64,000 nucleotides of DNA from Ignavibacteriales bacterium (GCA_020635275.1 JACKAA010000006.1:1-64000), one strand, 5' to 3'. Counted from the stretch's first letter, positions 45,160 through 55,151 are shown. The notes: generated by a model not told the origin, from the letters alone. Program-made: numbers and translations.

Positions 45160-46170
45160 ATGTCAAATAAAATACGTTGGGGAATAATTAGTACCGGTCA
45201 TATCTCTGGAAAGTTTGCAGAAGCTTTAAAAATTTTACCGGATGCAGAACTTGCTGCAGTTGCATCAAGGACAAAAGAAAAATCAGAGGAATTTGCAAAT
45301 AAGTATAAAATTCCCACGGCCTATTCTTCATATGAAGAATTAGCGCATGACGATAATATAGATGTTGTTTACATTGGAACTCCGCATAAATTTCATCTTG
45401 AAAATGCACTTCTTTGTATAAATAATAATAAATCTGTTTTATGTGAAAAGGCATTTACAATTAATGCCAAAGAAGCAGAAATAATGGTTAATGCAGCAAG
45501 AAAGAAAAATGTGTTTTTGATGGAAGCCATGATTCCAAGGCATATTCCTTTAATCAAAAAAGTTCTTAATTGGATTGAAGAAGGAAAAATTGGCAAAGTA
45601 AAAATGGTTAGGGCTTCAAGATGTGCTAACGGTAGCTTTAAAGATGAAGCGAGACAATTAAATCCATTGCTTGGTGGCGGAAGCTTACTTGATGTTGGCG
45701 TTTATGTAATTTCATTTACTTCAATGATTTTTAAAAAAGCTCCGGTTGAAGTAACAGGATTAGCACATATTGGAGAGATTGGTTCTGATGAACAAGGCGC
45801 TTGCTTATTAAAGTACAATGATGGTGAAATTGCTGACTTGACTTTTGCATTAAGAACCGATGCTGTAAATGAAGCTTATATATATGGCACAAAAGGGTAT
45901 ATAAAAATTGATGAGTTGTTTGCAGTTCCAACCAAAGCAGCATTATTCATAAATAGACAATTAAGTGAAGTTTTGGAAGAAGAAATAATAGGAAATGCAC
46001 TGAATTATGAGGCTGAAGAAGTTATGAGATGTTTAAAATTAGGATTAAAAGAATCTCCATTTATGCGGCTTGATGAATCAATTCAAATTATGGAGATTAT
46101 GGATAAAATAAGAAAACCTTGGAATTTAGTTTATAAAAATGATTTAAGGATTTTACAAGATAGGAAATAA
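45160..46170 (+). CDS. Gfo/Idh/MocA-family oxidoreductase with EKA in place of EKP
   Basis: A 336-residue cytoplasmic protein resembling the trans-1,2-dihydrobenzenediol / D-xylose 1-dehydrogenase branch (RWGIISTGHISGKFAEALK, LCEKAFTINAKEAE, FLMEAMIPRHIPLIKKV). The usual EKP motif reads EKA, which is common in that branch. LGGGSLLDVGVYVISF follows. It probably oxidises or reduces a free sugar. RBS AGGAG lies seven bases before the start. Its stop is separated by a single base from the next start. Confidence 0.88.
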   Translation: MSNKIRWGIISTGHISGKFAEALKILPDAELAAVASRTKEKSEEFANKYKIPTAYSSYEELAHDDNIDVVYIGTPHKFHLENALLCINNNKSVLCEKAFTINAKEAEIMVNAARKKNVFLMEAMIPRHIPLIKKVLNWIEEGKIGKVKMVRASRCANGSFKDEARQLNPLLGGGSLLDVGVYVISFTSMIFKKAPVEVTGLAHIGEIGSDEQGACLLKYNDGEIADLTFALRTDAVNEAYIYGTKGYIKIDELFAVPTKAALFINRQLSEVLEEEIIGNALNYEAEEVMRCLKLGLKESPFMRLDESIQIMEIMDKIRKPWNLVYKNDLRILQDRK

Positions 46171-46171
46171 T

Positions 46172-47299
46172 ATGTTAAAAATAATCTTAGTGTATTTTAT
46201 TATATGCACATCGTTTGTTTTTTCACAAGAAAATATTCCTAATTTATTAGGGCCTTATATTCAAAATATGAGTGATAGAGATGCCAGAATATGCTGGTCG
46301 ACATATTTAACTTCAGTTAAGGTAACAGATTCTGAAGGTAAAATATCATATTTACCAGAGTATGAACAGCATTCAATTGAATTAACCAGACTTAATGCAA
46401 ACTCAATGTATGAATATGATATTTTCAATAATGGCAATGAAAACGGTAAGGGTAAATTTATAACTTATCCAAATGAAATTAATAATTTTAATTTTGTAGT
46501 TCTAGGCGACACAAGAAGTAATCCTGATATACATTCGCAAATTGTAAATGGAGTAATTGATACAAATCCTTTATTTGTTGTTAATACCGGCGATTTGGTT
46601 TCAAATGGTAGAAATATACATGATTGGATTAAATTTTTTGAAATAAATAAAGAATTAATGCGAAATACTCCTTACTATGCTGTCTTGGGTAACCATGAAA
46701 AAGACTCACCATATTTTTACGATTTTTTTCCACCTCCCGGAGCAAATAATTATTACTCATTTAGTGTGGGAGATGCACTCTTTATTATTCTTGATAGTGA
46801 AGGGAAAAATTTATCGGCTCCAAATTATTTAACAGATGAATATGAAGATACTTTTTGGGAAGAATCATTTATTGAATATTTTCAAAATCAAAAAGATTGG
46901 CTGAATAAAGAATTAAATCTTCACAAAGATGCCGGATTTGTTTTTGTTTTTCAGCATCAACCGCTTTATAGCATAAAAGAATCTAGAATTGAAGATACGA
47001 ACAAGAGAAGAGAATTTTGGGGAGATTTTTTTGAAAAGCATGATGTTCAATTTTTTATTAATGGTCACGATCACCATTATCACCATGCAGAAAAAAATGG
47101 AGTAAATTATATTACAACTGCCGGTGGAGGTGCCCCACTTTATGATACCGATATTCCTCAAGCTGAAACCAAAAAATATAGTAAAGTAAATCATTTTATT
47201 TCAGTTAATATTGAACGAGAAAAAGCAGTACTTAATGTAATTGATATTGATGGAAATATAATAGATAAAATTGAAGCTGAAAGAAGAAAAACAGAATAA
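46172..47299 (+). CDS. Secreted metallophosphoesterase (purple acid phosphatase-like)
   Basis: A 375-residue protein with a signal peptide (residues 1-18). An N-terminal fibronectin-like domain (LGPYIQNMSDRDARICW) precedes a calcineurin-like phosphoesterase with the full metal-site set: VVLGDTRSN, VVNTGDLVSNG, AVLGNHEKD, FQHQPLYS and FINGHDHHYHH. It probably removes phosphate from an extracytoplasmic substrate. The one-base gap to the previous gene indicates translational coupling. Confidence 0.88.
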   Translation: MLKIILVYFIICTSFVFSQENIPNLLGPYIQNMSDRDARICWSTYLTSVKVTDSEGKISYLPEYEQHSIELTRLNANSMYEYDIFNNGNENGKGKFITYPNEINNFNFVVLGDTRSNPDIHSQIVNGVIDTNPLFVVNTGDLVSNGRNIHDWIKFFEINKELMRNTPYYAVLGNHEKDSPYFYDFFPPPGANNYYSFSVGDALFIILDSEGKNLSAPNYLTDEYEDTFWEESFIEYFQNQKDWLNKELNLHKDAGFVFVFQHQPLYSIKESRIEDTNKRREFWGDFFEKHDVQFFINGHDHHYHHAEKNGVNYITTAGGGAPLYDTDIPQAETKKYSKVNHFISVNIEREKAVLNVIDIDGNIIDKIEAERRKTE

Positions 47300-47335
47300 T
47301 TATATTTTTAGATTACTTAATATTTACGAGCCTTT

Positions 47336-48055
47336 ATGGATTTATCGATAGTAATACCAGCATATAATGAAGGTAAAAAAATTTCGGGAGATATTTTTGC
47401 TGCTGATAAATTTTTAAAAGAAAATAATTTTGAGGGTGAAATTATCATTGTGGATGATGGCAGTATAGATGATACTTATGATGTTTCAATCAATTGTGAA
47501 AATAAAACTTTTTTCAATCTTAATGTAATCCGATTAAATAAAAATCAAGGGAAGGGCAATGCAGTAAAAGAGGGAATTTTAAATTCAAAAGGTAAATTAG
47601 TGTTATATGCAGATGCTGGCGAAACTGTTGGGTTTGAAAATTCTTTATTGGGTATAAAGCTTATCAATGATGGAAAGTTTAAAATAGCAAACGGTTCCAG
47701 AAAGATGAAAGGTTCCAAAATAATTAAAGAGCAAGACTTTGATAGAAAATTGATTTCAAAAATATTTGGTTTTGCGGCAAAATATTTGTTAAAAATACCA
47801 AAAGACCTTACTGATACTCAATGCGGTTTTAAGCTTTATGATGGTAAAGTTGCTAAACAATTATTTAGTAAACTTGAAACAACTGGTTTTCTCTTTGAAT
47901 TAGAAATTATTTTATTAGCAATAAAAGAGGGATATAATATTGTTGAATTTCCGTTAATATGGAAATGTGATAGAGACAGTAGAATTAGTGTAAGTAAGAG
48001 TTCAAAAAAAGTTATTGATGAATTTATTTTTTTATATAAAAAATTTATTAGTTGA
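47336..48055 (+). CDS. Glycosyltransferase family 2 (dolichyl-phosphate-sugar synthase-like)
   Basis: A 239-residue GT2 enzyme (DLSIVIPAYNEGKKISGDI, IIVDDGSIDDT, NQGKGNAVKEGILNSKG, YADAGETVGF as the DXD region, TDTQCGFKLYDG). The last block is typical of polyprenyl-phosphate glucosyl/mannosyl transferases. No C-terminal membrane segment is present. It could supply the lipid-linked sugar for the GT39-like protein encoded at 48989 on the other strand. Its 3' end overlaps the convergent ApbE gene by 24 bases. Confidence 0.88.
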   Translation: MDLSIVIPAYNEGKKISGDIFAADKFLKENNFEGEIIIVDDGSIDDTYDVSINCENKTFFNLNVIRLNKNQGKGNAVKEGILNSKGKLVLYADAGETVGFENSLLGIKLINDGKFKIANGSRKMKGSKIIKEQDFDRKLISKIFGFAAKYLLKIPKDLTDTQCGFKLYDGKVAKQLFSKLETTGFLFELEIILLAIKEGYNIVEFPLIWKCDRDSRISVSKSSKKVIDEFIFLYKKFIS

Positions 48056-48976
48056 AAAATTATTCGTTTTAAAGAAATCTTCAAGTTTTAAATTATCAGA
48101 TTCTTTCAAAATTATCATTCCGCTTATTTCATTATTATTAGAACACAATTCCAAAACTTGCTCAGCACTCATTAACATAAATGCCGTTGATAAAGCATCT
48201 GAAACTGCAGCTGATTTTGCTAATGCCCAACATCCAATATTTTGCGTGACCGGTAAATTATTTATTGGATTTATTATGTGATTTAATTTTTGTTTTCCCG
48301 AACCACTTAATGAATTATTCTTAAGAATAATTTCAGCTATCGTCTGGTCTTGGTTAATAGGATTACTAATTGTAATTGGCCAACCATCAAAATTATTAAA
48401 TTTTCCAATTGTTTTAACGGTACTTCCGCCACTATGAATTAAAGCGTTCTGTATATCCCACTCAATTAATTGATCACAAATAATGTCAATTGCAAAGCCT
48501 TTTCCCAATCCTCCTAAATCAAATTTAATATTTTCATCATGCAATTCAATTGAATAAGTATTTGGATCAAGAATAACTTTATCCATTCCGGATTTAATTT
48601 TATTTGAATCTTCAACTGAAATATTATTTGATTCGATATTTTTCCATTTGTCAATTATTTTACCGGAAGTTACATCAAATAATTTATTGGTCATTTCAAA
48701 AATATTTTTAGCAATTGACAAGCACTCAAAGGTATTTAATCCTAATTTTATGCTTTTTCCAACGCCAAGATTATTTATTCTTGAAATATCACTATTAGGT
48801 TTAAATCGGCTTAGATCTTCCTCTAAACTATCTATTTCTAAAAATGCAGCAGATGCCGCTTGCTCGGCATAAGATTTATTTTCCAACTCAATTACAATTT
48901 CAAAAACAGTAGCCATTGCATTGTGAGAAAATCTGTGGATATTATTATTCTGAATTTGACTATTTATAAATGACAT
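48032..48976 (-). CDS. apbE: FAD:protein FMN transferase (ApbE family)
   Basis: A 314-residue protein with the ApbE signatures DLGGLGKGFAIDIICDQL, IHSGGSTVKTIG and the C-terminal AAVSDALSTAFMLM (metal-binding region). ApbE attaches FMN covalently to threonine in periplasmic flavoproteins such as NqrB/C and RnfG. No signal peptide or lipobox is evident at the N-terminus (MSFINSQIQNNNIHRFSH), so its location is uncertain. It is the last gene of the minus-strand run with the cytochromes, suggesting that a covalent flavoprotein takes part in the same electron route. Confidence 0.9.
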   Translation of the reverse strand: MSFINSQIQNNNIHRFSHNAMATVFEIVIELENKSYAEQAASAAFLEIDSLEEDLSRFKPNSDISRINNLGVGKSIKLGLNTFECLSIAKNIFEMTNKLFDVTSGKIIDKWKNIESNNISVEDSNKIKSGMDKVILDPNTYSIELHDENIKFDLGGLGKGFAIDIICDQLIEWDIQNALIHSGGSTVKTIGKFNNFDGWPITISNPINQDQTIAEIILKNNSLSGSGKQKLNHIINPINNLPVTQNIGCWALAKSAAVSDALSTAFMLMSAEQVLELCSNNNEISGMIILKESDNLKLEDFFKTNNFSTNKFFI

Positions 48977-48988
48977 AACTCAAAATAT

Positions 48989-50569
48989 TTAATTCTTTGA
49001 TCGTAAATAAAAATCATAGAAATCTTTTTGAATATATCCGCGTAATTCAACTCCAGGTCTGAGCGAAACGTAATTATCAAACAAAGGAACATAAAGATTT
49101 TTCTCGCCTGAAGGAGGAAGAGAATATAGTTTATTAATTAACTCTTCTTCAAATTCCGGGGAAGATATAATTAGTTGATACTTATATATTGAATTTGGAA
49201 TTGAATTATTCCAAGCAATATTAGGAAATTTTCTTAAATACCAAGGAAGCGGCCAATAATCATTATTTTTTGCTATTACATTTATAAAAATTTCATCTTT
49301 ATTTGGGATTGAATCTAATACATTCTCAACTTTTTGAGATGCTGAAATAATATCTGGAGTTGGTTGAGAATATGTAAAAGGATTCTCAGGTTGATATGGA
49401 TATGTAAATGATGTTAAAATTGTTTGATAAAGATGAAAAGAAAAAATAATTCCAATAATAAAGGAGAAAACTATTCTGAAATTTGATGATTTTATCTTTC
49501 TAAAAATTTCAGAAATTCCAAAGCCTGCTAAAATTAAAAATCCTATCCAAAAATTTAATATAAGCCATGGAGTTTTATAGGGAATTAAAGAATAAACAAT
49601 CGCTTGAAAAATTGAAATTATAGAAATAATGCTAAAGAAAAGATGACTTTTCTTTGTAAATGAGAAATAAATACCTAGTACAGAAAATATAAAAAGAGGA
49701 ATTTGAGTAAATAAAATTAACTTATTATTTGTAAACAAAATAAACTCAAAATAGTAATACCATGGATAAACGTGCTCTGTATTACTGCCAGCTTTATTAA
49801 AATAATTAAAAAAGGTTGAAACAGAATCAATTATACCTTGTGGATTTGTAAAAAACGACGAATAGAATAAAACCGAGATTATTATAAAAGTTGCTACAAA
49901 ATAAAAAAGATGGTAAATAGTACTAAAGTTTCTAAGATTGATTCTTTTGCTTAAATGTAAAACTAGTAAGCTACAAACAAATGATGCAAAAAATATAATA
50001 CTAGTTTCTTTTGTTGCAAAAATCAATCCGGCTAAAACTCCTGAAACAATCACCCATTTTAGATTTTTTGATAAATAATACTTATAAACCGAAAGAATCA
50101 TTGAAAAAGAAAAAGTCACTAACATAGATTCTTGAATATAATATCTGCTGTAGAAAACAAATGAAGGAGAAAAACCAACGATAAATAAAATCAAAAATAA
50201 TTTCCTATCACCAATTTCATTCCTTAAAAATAAAAACATTATAAGCAATAATAGGGAAGTAATTGCCGGAATTACTCTATAAATAAACTCAGTTGTTTCA
50301 GAAAATGTTACTTTATTAGTAAAAATTGATGATATAGTAGTAAAGTAATTTAATGTAGGACCATGATACTCAATTGGATCGTAAGTGTAATTTCCGGTTT
50401 CAAGCAATTCACCAAATTTAACCGCATGAACTGCTTCATCTGTATGGAATGGACGATTATCTAAGTCTGATAATCTAAAAAAAATTGAAAAAAAAATGAC
50501 GATCACAAAAATGTAACCGTCATTTAATATTGAATAATTATTTTTATTTTCCGTAAACTGCAACTTCAA
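48989..50569 (-). CDS. GT39-like polyprenyl-phosphate-sugar:protein glycosyltransferase (membrane)
   Basis: A 526-residue protein with about 11-12 hydrophobic segments. The first periplasmic loop has the GT-C motif DNRPFHTDEAVHAVKFG (D/E pair), and the fold matches the ArnT/PMT group, closest in style to the bacterial TIGR03663 proteins. It would transfer a sugar from a lipid carrier to protein or lipid in the periplasm. It overlaps the upstream small secreted-protein gene by 26 bases. Its presence in a sugar-oxidation operon is unexpected. Confidence 0.85.
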   Translation of the reverse strand: MKLQFTENKNNYSILNDGYIFVIVIFFSIFFRLSDLDNRPFHTDEAVHAVKFGELLETGNYTYDPIEYHGPTLNYFTTISSIFTNKVTFSETTEFIYRVIPAITSLLLLIMFLFLRNEIGDRKLFLILFIVGFSPSFVFYSRYYIQESMLVTFSFSMILSVYKYYLSKNLKWVIVSGVLAGLIFATKETSIIFFASFVCSLLVLHLSKRINLRNFSTIYHLFYFVATFIIISVLFYSSFFTNPQGIIDSVSTFFNYFNKAGSNTEHVYPWYYYFEFILFTNNKLILFTQIPLFIFSVLGIYFSFTKKSHLFFSIISIISIFQAIVYSLIPYKTPWLILNFWIGFLILAGFGISEIFRKIKSSNFRIVFSFIIGIIFSFHLYQTILTSFTYPYQPENPFTYSQPTPDIISASQKVENVLDSIPNKDEIFINVIAKNNDYWPLPWYLRKFPNIAWNNSIPNSIYKYQLIISSPEFEEELINKLYSLPPSGEKNLYVPLFDNYVSLRPGVELRGYIQKDFYDFYLRSKN

Positions 50570-51215
50570 TGTAATGATTTAAGTCGTTACTATTATTTCC
50601 TTTTGAAAATAGTCGAACATATCTTGCTTTTTCACCTTTTGCGTCTATTAATTTTCCTTCAGATGTTTCAACATAGTGCCAATCTTCACCTTTACCTTGA
50701 CCACTTGAATTATCTAAATCATTATTGAAAATAGTTCGCACATTTTTTGTAAAATCCTTATCGTCTGCAACTTGAACAATTACATCAAAATAAACTCTAG
50801 GCTGTTTGTGAAAATGCCAAACAACAATTGCATAAATATCATAAGCTTTTTCCAAATCAATTACTATGTTTTGGGAAAAAGGTCCAAGTTCAACAAAGTA
50901 ACCTTCATCAGCATCTTTATCACCGTCAGTAATGTAATCAATTTCACCAATAATCGGCATATCATCTGTGCTAGTTACAGCTTTGCCTAAAGCCACATTT
51001 TTTGTTCCTTCCGGAGCCAAAAATGGAGGTCTCGGTTTTCCTAAAGGTTTTTCCAATTTTTCAATTGACATATTTGTTGGTGTTCCAACAAACATTGCTT
51101 TTGGTAAATCAATTTTAATTGGAACCATATTTTGGGCAGATAAACTGCTCAGTGAGCTGGTAAAAAATAATAAAGTAAATGTGAGTATAATCTTTTTCAT
51201 TTTTATAATTAACAT
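50544..51215 (-). CDS. Small secreted protein with discoidin (F5/8 C)-like domain
   Basis: A 223-residue protein with a signal peptide. The ATG at 51215 has GGAG six bases upstream and is preferred over the in-frame ATG at 51200. From about residue 70 the pattern NVALGKAVTSTDD, DYITDGDKDAD, IVIDLEKAYDIYAIVVWHFH and ARYVRLFSKG matches a galactose-binding/discoidin-like jelly roll. No catalytic motif is seen. It may bind substrate in the periplasm next to the Tat-exported dehydrogenases. Confidence 0.72.
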   Translation of the reverse strand: MLIIKMKKIILTFTLLFFTSSLSSLSAQNMVPIKIDLPKAMFVGTPTNMSIEKLEKPLGKPRPPFLAPEGTKNVALGKAVTSTDDMPIIGEIDYITDGDKDADEGYFVELGPFSQNIVIDLEKAYDIYAIVVWHFHKQPRVYFDVIVQVADDKDFTKNVRTIFNNDLDNSSGQGKGEDWHYVETSEGKLIDAKGEKARYVRLFSKGNNSNDLNHYIEVAVYGK

Positions 51216-51246
51216 TTTTACTCCAAATAAAAATTAAAATTTATTT

Positions 51247-51888
51247 TTAAGATCGGCTCTTATCCATAGCTGAAATTAAACCACTATGGAAAATTACTAA
51301 AATTATTAGTATTAAAGCACTGTATCTATGAATTTCTAACAAAAATAACTGTCCGTCGGTTCCAAATAAAGGAAACATATTCAAAATAGTTGAAATCATT
51401 AATGGAATTGAAAATAGGACAAATAGCCAATAAACTAATTTTGATTTGCCATTTTGATTGAAAATAATTGAAAATTTTGTGGAAGTTTCTGTTGGGAGAT
51501 TAGAAAAATCATTTTTATTAAATTGAAATGAATGAGAATATAAAATTGCAGATACAGCTAAAAACAATGCAAAAATAGGTGCTGCTGTTACATGAATTAA
51601 TAAGAATATTCCGCTAAGTGAGTCTCCAAATAAAACTGAAGGGATCATTGAAGAAATTGTCATAATCAAAAATAAAAGCAGTGTTACTAAGTAAAATAAT
51701 TTTTTTGCAAAATTTAATTTTTCAGAATATTTATAATTCTTGAAATTTTTAATGTCGGCAAATAATAAATTCAAGGAATTAAAAAAAGAATTGATCATTT
51801 CCATAATTGAGAAATTATTCTTCTTAGCAAAATTGAATAACCAAAATAGAGATGCTCCAATAAACAAGATCGATAAAATTCTATACAT
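51247..51888 (-). CDS. Membrane cytochrome-b-like subunit
   Basis: A 213-residue protein with about four to five hydrophobic segments. The ATG at 51888 overlaps the TGA of the cytochrome c gene by one base (TGATG), so translation is coupled. Histidines within membrane segments (LLIHVTAAPIFALFL and LEIHRYSALILIILVIFHSG) could hold b-type hemes, as in cytochrome b561/NrfD-like quinol-linked subunits. The first 65 residues contain one segment and a polar loop. It probably links the multiheme cytochrome c to the quinone pool; heme binding is inferred, not shown. Confidence 0.65.
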   Translation of the reverse strand: MYRILSILFIGASLFWLFNFAKKNNFSIMEMINSFFNSLNLLFADIKNFKNYKYSEKLNFAKKLFYLVTLLLFLIMTISSMIPSVLFGDSLSGIFLLIHVTAAPIFALFLAVSAILYSHSFQFNKNDFSNLPTETSTKFSIIFNQNGKSKLVYWLFVLFSIPLMISTILNMFPLFGTDGQLFLLEIHRYSALILIILVIFHSGLISAMDKSRS

Positions 51889-53795
51889 CAATTTTTAAAA
51901 TCTCCATTTTTAAGTGTTTCAATTCCAGAAGATATACTTCTAATTCCCTTAAAGAAATATCCAATTATTACAACAGTTAAAATTAAAGCTGAGATTATGA
52001 TTATAAATTTTAACCAAGGTCTGAAGAAAAAAGTTAAAGAAAAAAATGATTGATAAATTTCATTATTATTCTGAAATGTACTTGCTGAAATTGAATTTAC
52101 TCCAGTTGATAAAACTGAACTTTCAATATTTACATTCTTTGCAAAAAATGGAGATCCAATTGAGTGACAATCCTGACATCCATTTACTCCTAAAGCTTGG
52201 TTTGCCGGACGAACATTATGTGAAGTTCTCCAGCCGTATCCGTTTGAATAAATTTCTTCTTCTGAGGTCAAAATATTATTTTCAACTTCAAATATTTTTC
52301 CGCCAGTTATAAAAACCGGTTTCCCTTCTGTAATTTTCAAGCTATCTAAAGTTTGCAATACTGAAATAATTAAACTATCAGAAACTACCGGCCAATCACC
52401 AAAATTGAATAATGAATCTAAACCAAGTATTGGTCTAATATTTTCTTCAACAAATTTTATTGGAAGGGGATTAGCTGCTCCCAAACTATCTTTGAATCCC
52501 CAAAAAGATGGCCAAATTAAATTTTGAGGTTCAATTTTCCCTTTTTGCGATTCAGTAAATATCCCAGTTTGGATATGAGGAAAAACATTATCAGCTTTAT
52601 TTGTACCATGCATGCCTAAGAAATGGGCACGTGAAATTTTTACAAAATTTGTTTCTTTAGTTGGCCAATTACCTGAATGGCAAGTTGTACAAGAAAGTCT
52701 TTCAAAGTGAATAGGCGGAATTCCTAAATGCTCCGGAATTGGTGCTCCCAAATTACCATTTGTCGGAATTTCAGATTCATTATTTTTTGTATGACATCCT
52801 TCACAAGTAAATGAATGTGATTCTTTTATAACATTATCATCAATACCTTTAATCATATTATGATCAATGCCATTTCTGTGGCAATCAACACAATTTAATC
52901 CAGCTTTTAAATGAACGTCCTCTTCATTTTTCCAATTGGAATGAATATTTTCGTTCGCAATAATTGATGAATGGCAATAGTAACAATTATCATTTGGAAT
53001 TTTCTTTGAAAGATTAAAATAGACTTTGTTTTCTGAATTAAATTTTGATTTATTGTAAGTCAATTTGGGAGGAACCGAAGATCTTTGATCAATGCTTTGG
53101 ACAGTTGTCAAATTATAAATATCATAATTGTCAGGCATTTTAGAAGCATTGCCTTTAAACTCGGTAAAACTACTGCTTGCTGCTGCGGCCCATTTAAAAT
53201 TTTGTTTTCTAATATTAGATGCATATTCTGCCTGATCATAAAATGGATCGGCATCATGACAAATTAGGCAATTCGTTTCAAGTTTTCCCGAAACCATCCA
53301 TCTAAGAAAATCCTCTTTGTTTTCTAAACTATCTAGCTCACTTATATCACCGCCAGCATAATAGGGCCCGAACCTAAATAAAAATTGTATTGTTGAAAGT
53401 TTTAATTCATCAGGAGTAAATGATCCTTCATTTTTTCTGTATGAAATTGGAATAACAGATAAAGTTGTTGGATCTGTGTAAATCCAAGGTTCACTTTTTG
53501 TTTTACTAATTAATGTTGAATCATGAAAATTAAAATGGAAACCATTGCTTATTTTTTCATAATTATGACATTCATTACCGCAAGTATTTTTAGTAGAAAA
53601 GGGAAGAGCAAATTCATCATTTGGATCAATAATATTTCCGTTCTCATCTTTTAAATTTAGAAGGTGAACCGGATGGAGCCTGCTTCCATCACTTACATCT
53701 CCAACTTTATAATCTTGTGAAAAGATAAGTGAATTAGTGAACAAAAAAAGCAATAATGCTGAATATACCTTAATTCCAATATTTTTTATTATCAT
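51888..53795 (-). CDS. Secreted multiheme cytochrome c, membrane-anchored
   Basis: A 635-residue protein: signal peptide (1-27), six CXXCH heme motifs (C176LICH, C271YYCH, C302VDCH, C331EGCH, C369TTCH, C538QDCH) and a seventh candidate of the CX3CH type (C72GNECH), then a C-terminal membrane helix at about 590-618 (KFIIIISALILTVVIIGYFF). The heme part faces the periplasm. Fifteen bases separate it from the upstream Tat-exported oxidoreductase and it is coupled to the cytochrome-b-like gene behind it. Its partner oxidoreductase is not proven. Confidence 0.9.
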   Translation of the reverse strand: MIIKNIGIKVYSALLLFLFTNSLIFSQDYKVGDVSDGSRLHPVHLLNLKDENGNIIDPNDEFALPFSTKNTCGNECHNYEKISNGFHFNFHDSTLISKTKSEPWIYTDPTTLSVIPISYRKNEGSFTPDELKLSTIQFLFRFGPYYAGGDISELDSLENKEDFLRWMVSGKLETNCLICHDADPFYDQAEYASNIRKQNFKWAAAASSSFTEFKGNASKMPDNYDIYNLTTVQSIDQRSSVPPKLTYNKSKFNSENKVYFNLSKKIPNDNCYYCHSSIIANENIHSNWKNEEDVHLKAGLNCVDCHRNGIDHNMIKGIDDNVIKESHSFTCEGCHTKNNESEIPTNGNLGAPIPEHLGIPPIHFERLSCTTCHSGNWPTKETNFVKISRAHFLGMHGTNKADNVFPHIQTGIFTESQKGKIEPQNLIWPSFWGFKDSLGAANPLPIKFVEENIRPILGLDSLFNFGDWPVVSDSLIISVLQTLDSLKITEGKPVFITGGKIFEVENNILTSEEEIYSNGYGWRTSHNVRPANQALGVNGCQDCHSIGSPFFAKNVNIESSVLSTGVNSISASTFQNNNEIYQSFFSLTFFFRPWLKFIIIISALILTVVIIGYFFKGIRSISSGIETLKNGDFKN

Positions 53796-53810
53796 AAAAA
53801 ACTTATCAAT

Positions 53811-55151
53811 TTAAATTTTGAACTCACTTGGATTAAATTTAATTTCTCGTTTTGCCTTAATGGCTTCATTTACCTTTAATACTGCCACAGCAGTTTCATA
53901 ACCAACTTCTACCGGACAATTAAGTTTTTCTTTTCCGCGTATTGCATTAAAGAAATTTTCCAAGTGCGGTTGATGATAAGGATCATTAAACTGTATTGGT
54001 AAAGTATATTTAGGCGGGGCAGCAGTTTCTCTAACATCTAATACTGCTTGTGTATTTTCTTTTTTAGGTTCTTCTTTTGGTGCTAATAAATAACCTTTGT
54101 TTACCCAATTATCCCAAAGTGGTGCGCCGGCTTCTTTATATACTCCAACTCTTCCAGCTGATTCGGATATCGTAAGTGCACCTTGATCACCCATAAAAGT
54201 TTCAAAATAACCTTGATTACTATTTGTTGTTATCGTTTGATAAAATGCTCTTACTGTTCCATATTCAGTTTTAAATTTATATGTGGCTAAAACAGTGTCA
54301 TACCACTCGTGTGTACTTTGTTCATAATAATCAGTTCCACCGCTTGCCATAACTGAAGTTGGCGGAACACCCAAAAACCAAGTATAAATATCAATTTGAT
54401 GCGAGCCTAAATCAACAATTGGTCCGCCTCCTAAACCTTTATACCATCTCCAATTTCTATGTTCATTCATATTTTTGTAACCATATTTTTGCAAAACTGA
54501 ATGAGGTATTTCAAATTTTTGAGGCCAGCCATTATCTGGTTGTACTGATCGATTCCATTGTCCGTTAACAGTTGTTATTCTACCAAGAACCTGAGCTTCT
54601 TTAATTAGATTATTATATGAATGCAGATAATATGGGTTACTTCTTCTCTGATGTCCGATTTGTACAACTTTTCCTGTTCTGTGGGCAGCATTAACTATTT
54701 GTCGGGCACCTTCAAGTGTATTGGACATTTCCTTTTCACAATATACGTGCAGACCAGCTTCCATTGAATCAACTGCATGACGCGCATGCCAAAAATCTGG
54801 TGTAGCAACAATAACTGCATCCAGATCTTTTTCTTTAGCTAACATATCTCTATAATCTACATATGCTCGGCAATCATGCCCATATTTTTGTAATAATCTA
54901 TAAGCTCGTTTTAGATTATATTCTTCCCAAATATCACAAACTGCACGAAATTTAATATTTGGCAGTTTAAGACATGCATTCATTAAAACCTGACCTTCAG
55001 CACCTGCTCCAAGAAGTGCAACATTAAGATCATTTGTAACTGAAGATTGAGCAGTTGTTTTAACATAAGGTGCAACGAACAAGCCGGCACCGACTGCTGC
55101 AGAGGTTTTTATAAAATCTCTTCTACTATATCCAATATTATTTTTACTCAT
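53811..55151 (-). CDS. Tat-exported Gfo/Idh/MocA-family oxidoreductase (CEKE variant)
   Basis: A 446-residue protein with a twin-arginine signal (YSRRDFIKTSAAVGAGLF). The nucleotide-binding start is LNVALLGAGAEGQVLMNAC, and VATPDFWHARHAVDSMEAG leads into VYCEKEMSNTLEGA, where the usual EKP is EKE. GGGPIVDLGSHQIDIYTWF contains the D/H pair. The EKE form and Tat export also occur in GH109-like redox glycosidases, so NAD-assisted glycosidase is an alternative to dehydrogenase. It lies between another Tat-exported paralog and the cytochrome c gene. Confidence 0.9.
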   Translation of the reverse strand: MSKNNIGYSRRDFIKTSAAVGAGLFVAPYVKTTAQSSVTNDLNVALLGAGAEGQVLMNACLKLPNIKFRAVCDIWEEYNLKRAYRLLQKYGHDCRAYVDYRDMLAKEKDLDAVIVATPDFWHARHAVDSMEAGLHVYCEKEMSNTLEGARQIVNAAHRTGKVVQIGHQRRSNPYYLHSYNNLIKEAQVLGRITTVNGQWNRSVQPDNGWPQKFEIPHSVLQKYGYKNMNEHRNWRWYKGLGGGPIVDLGSHQIDIYTWFLGVPPTSVMASGGTDYYEQSTHEWYDTVLATYKFKTEYGTVRAFYQTITTNSNQGYFETFMGDQGALTISESAGRVGVYKEAGAPLWDNWVNKGYLLAPKEEPKKENTQAVLDVRETAAPPKYTLPIQFNDPYHQPHLENFFNAIRGKEKLNCPVEVGYETAVAVLKVNEAIKAKREIKFNPSEFKI

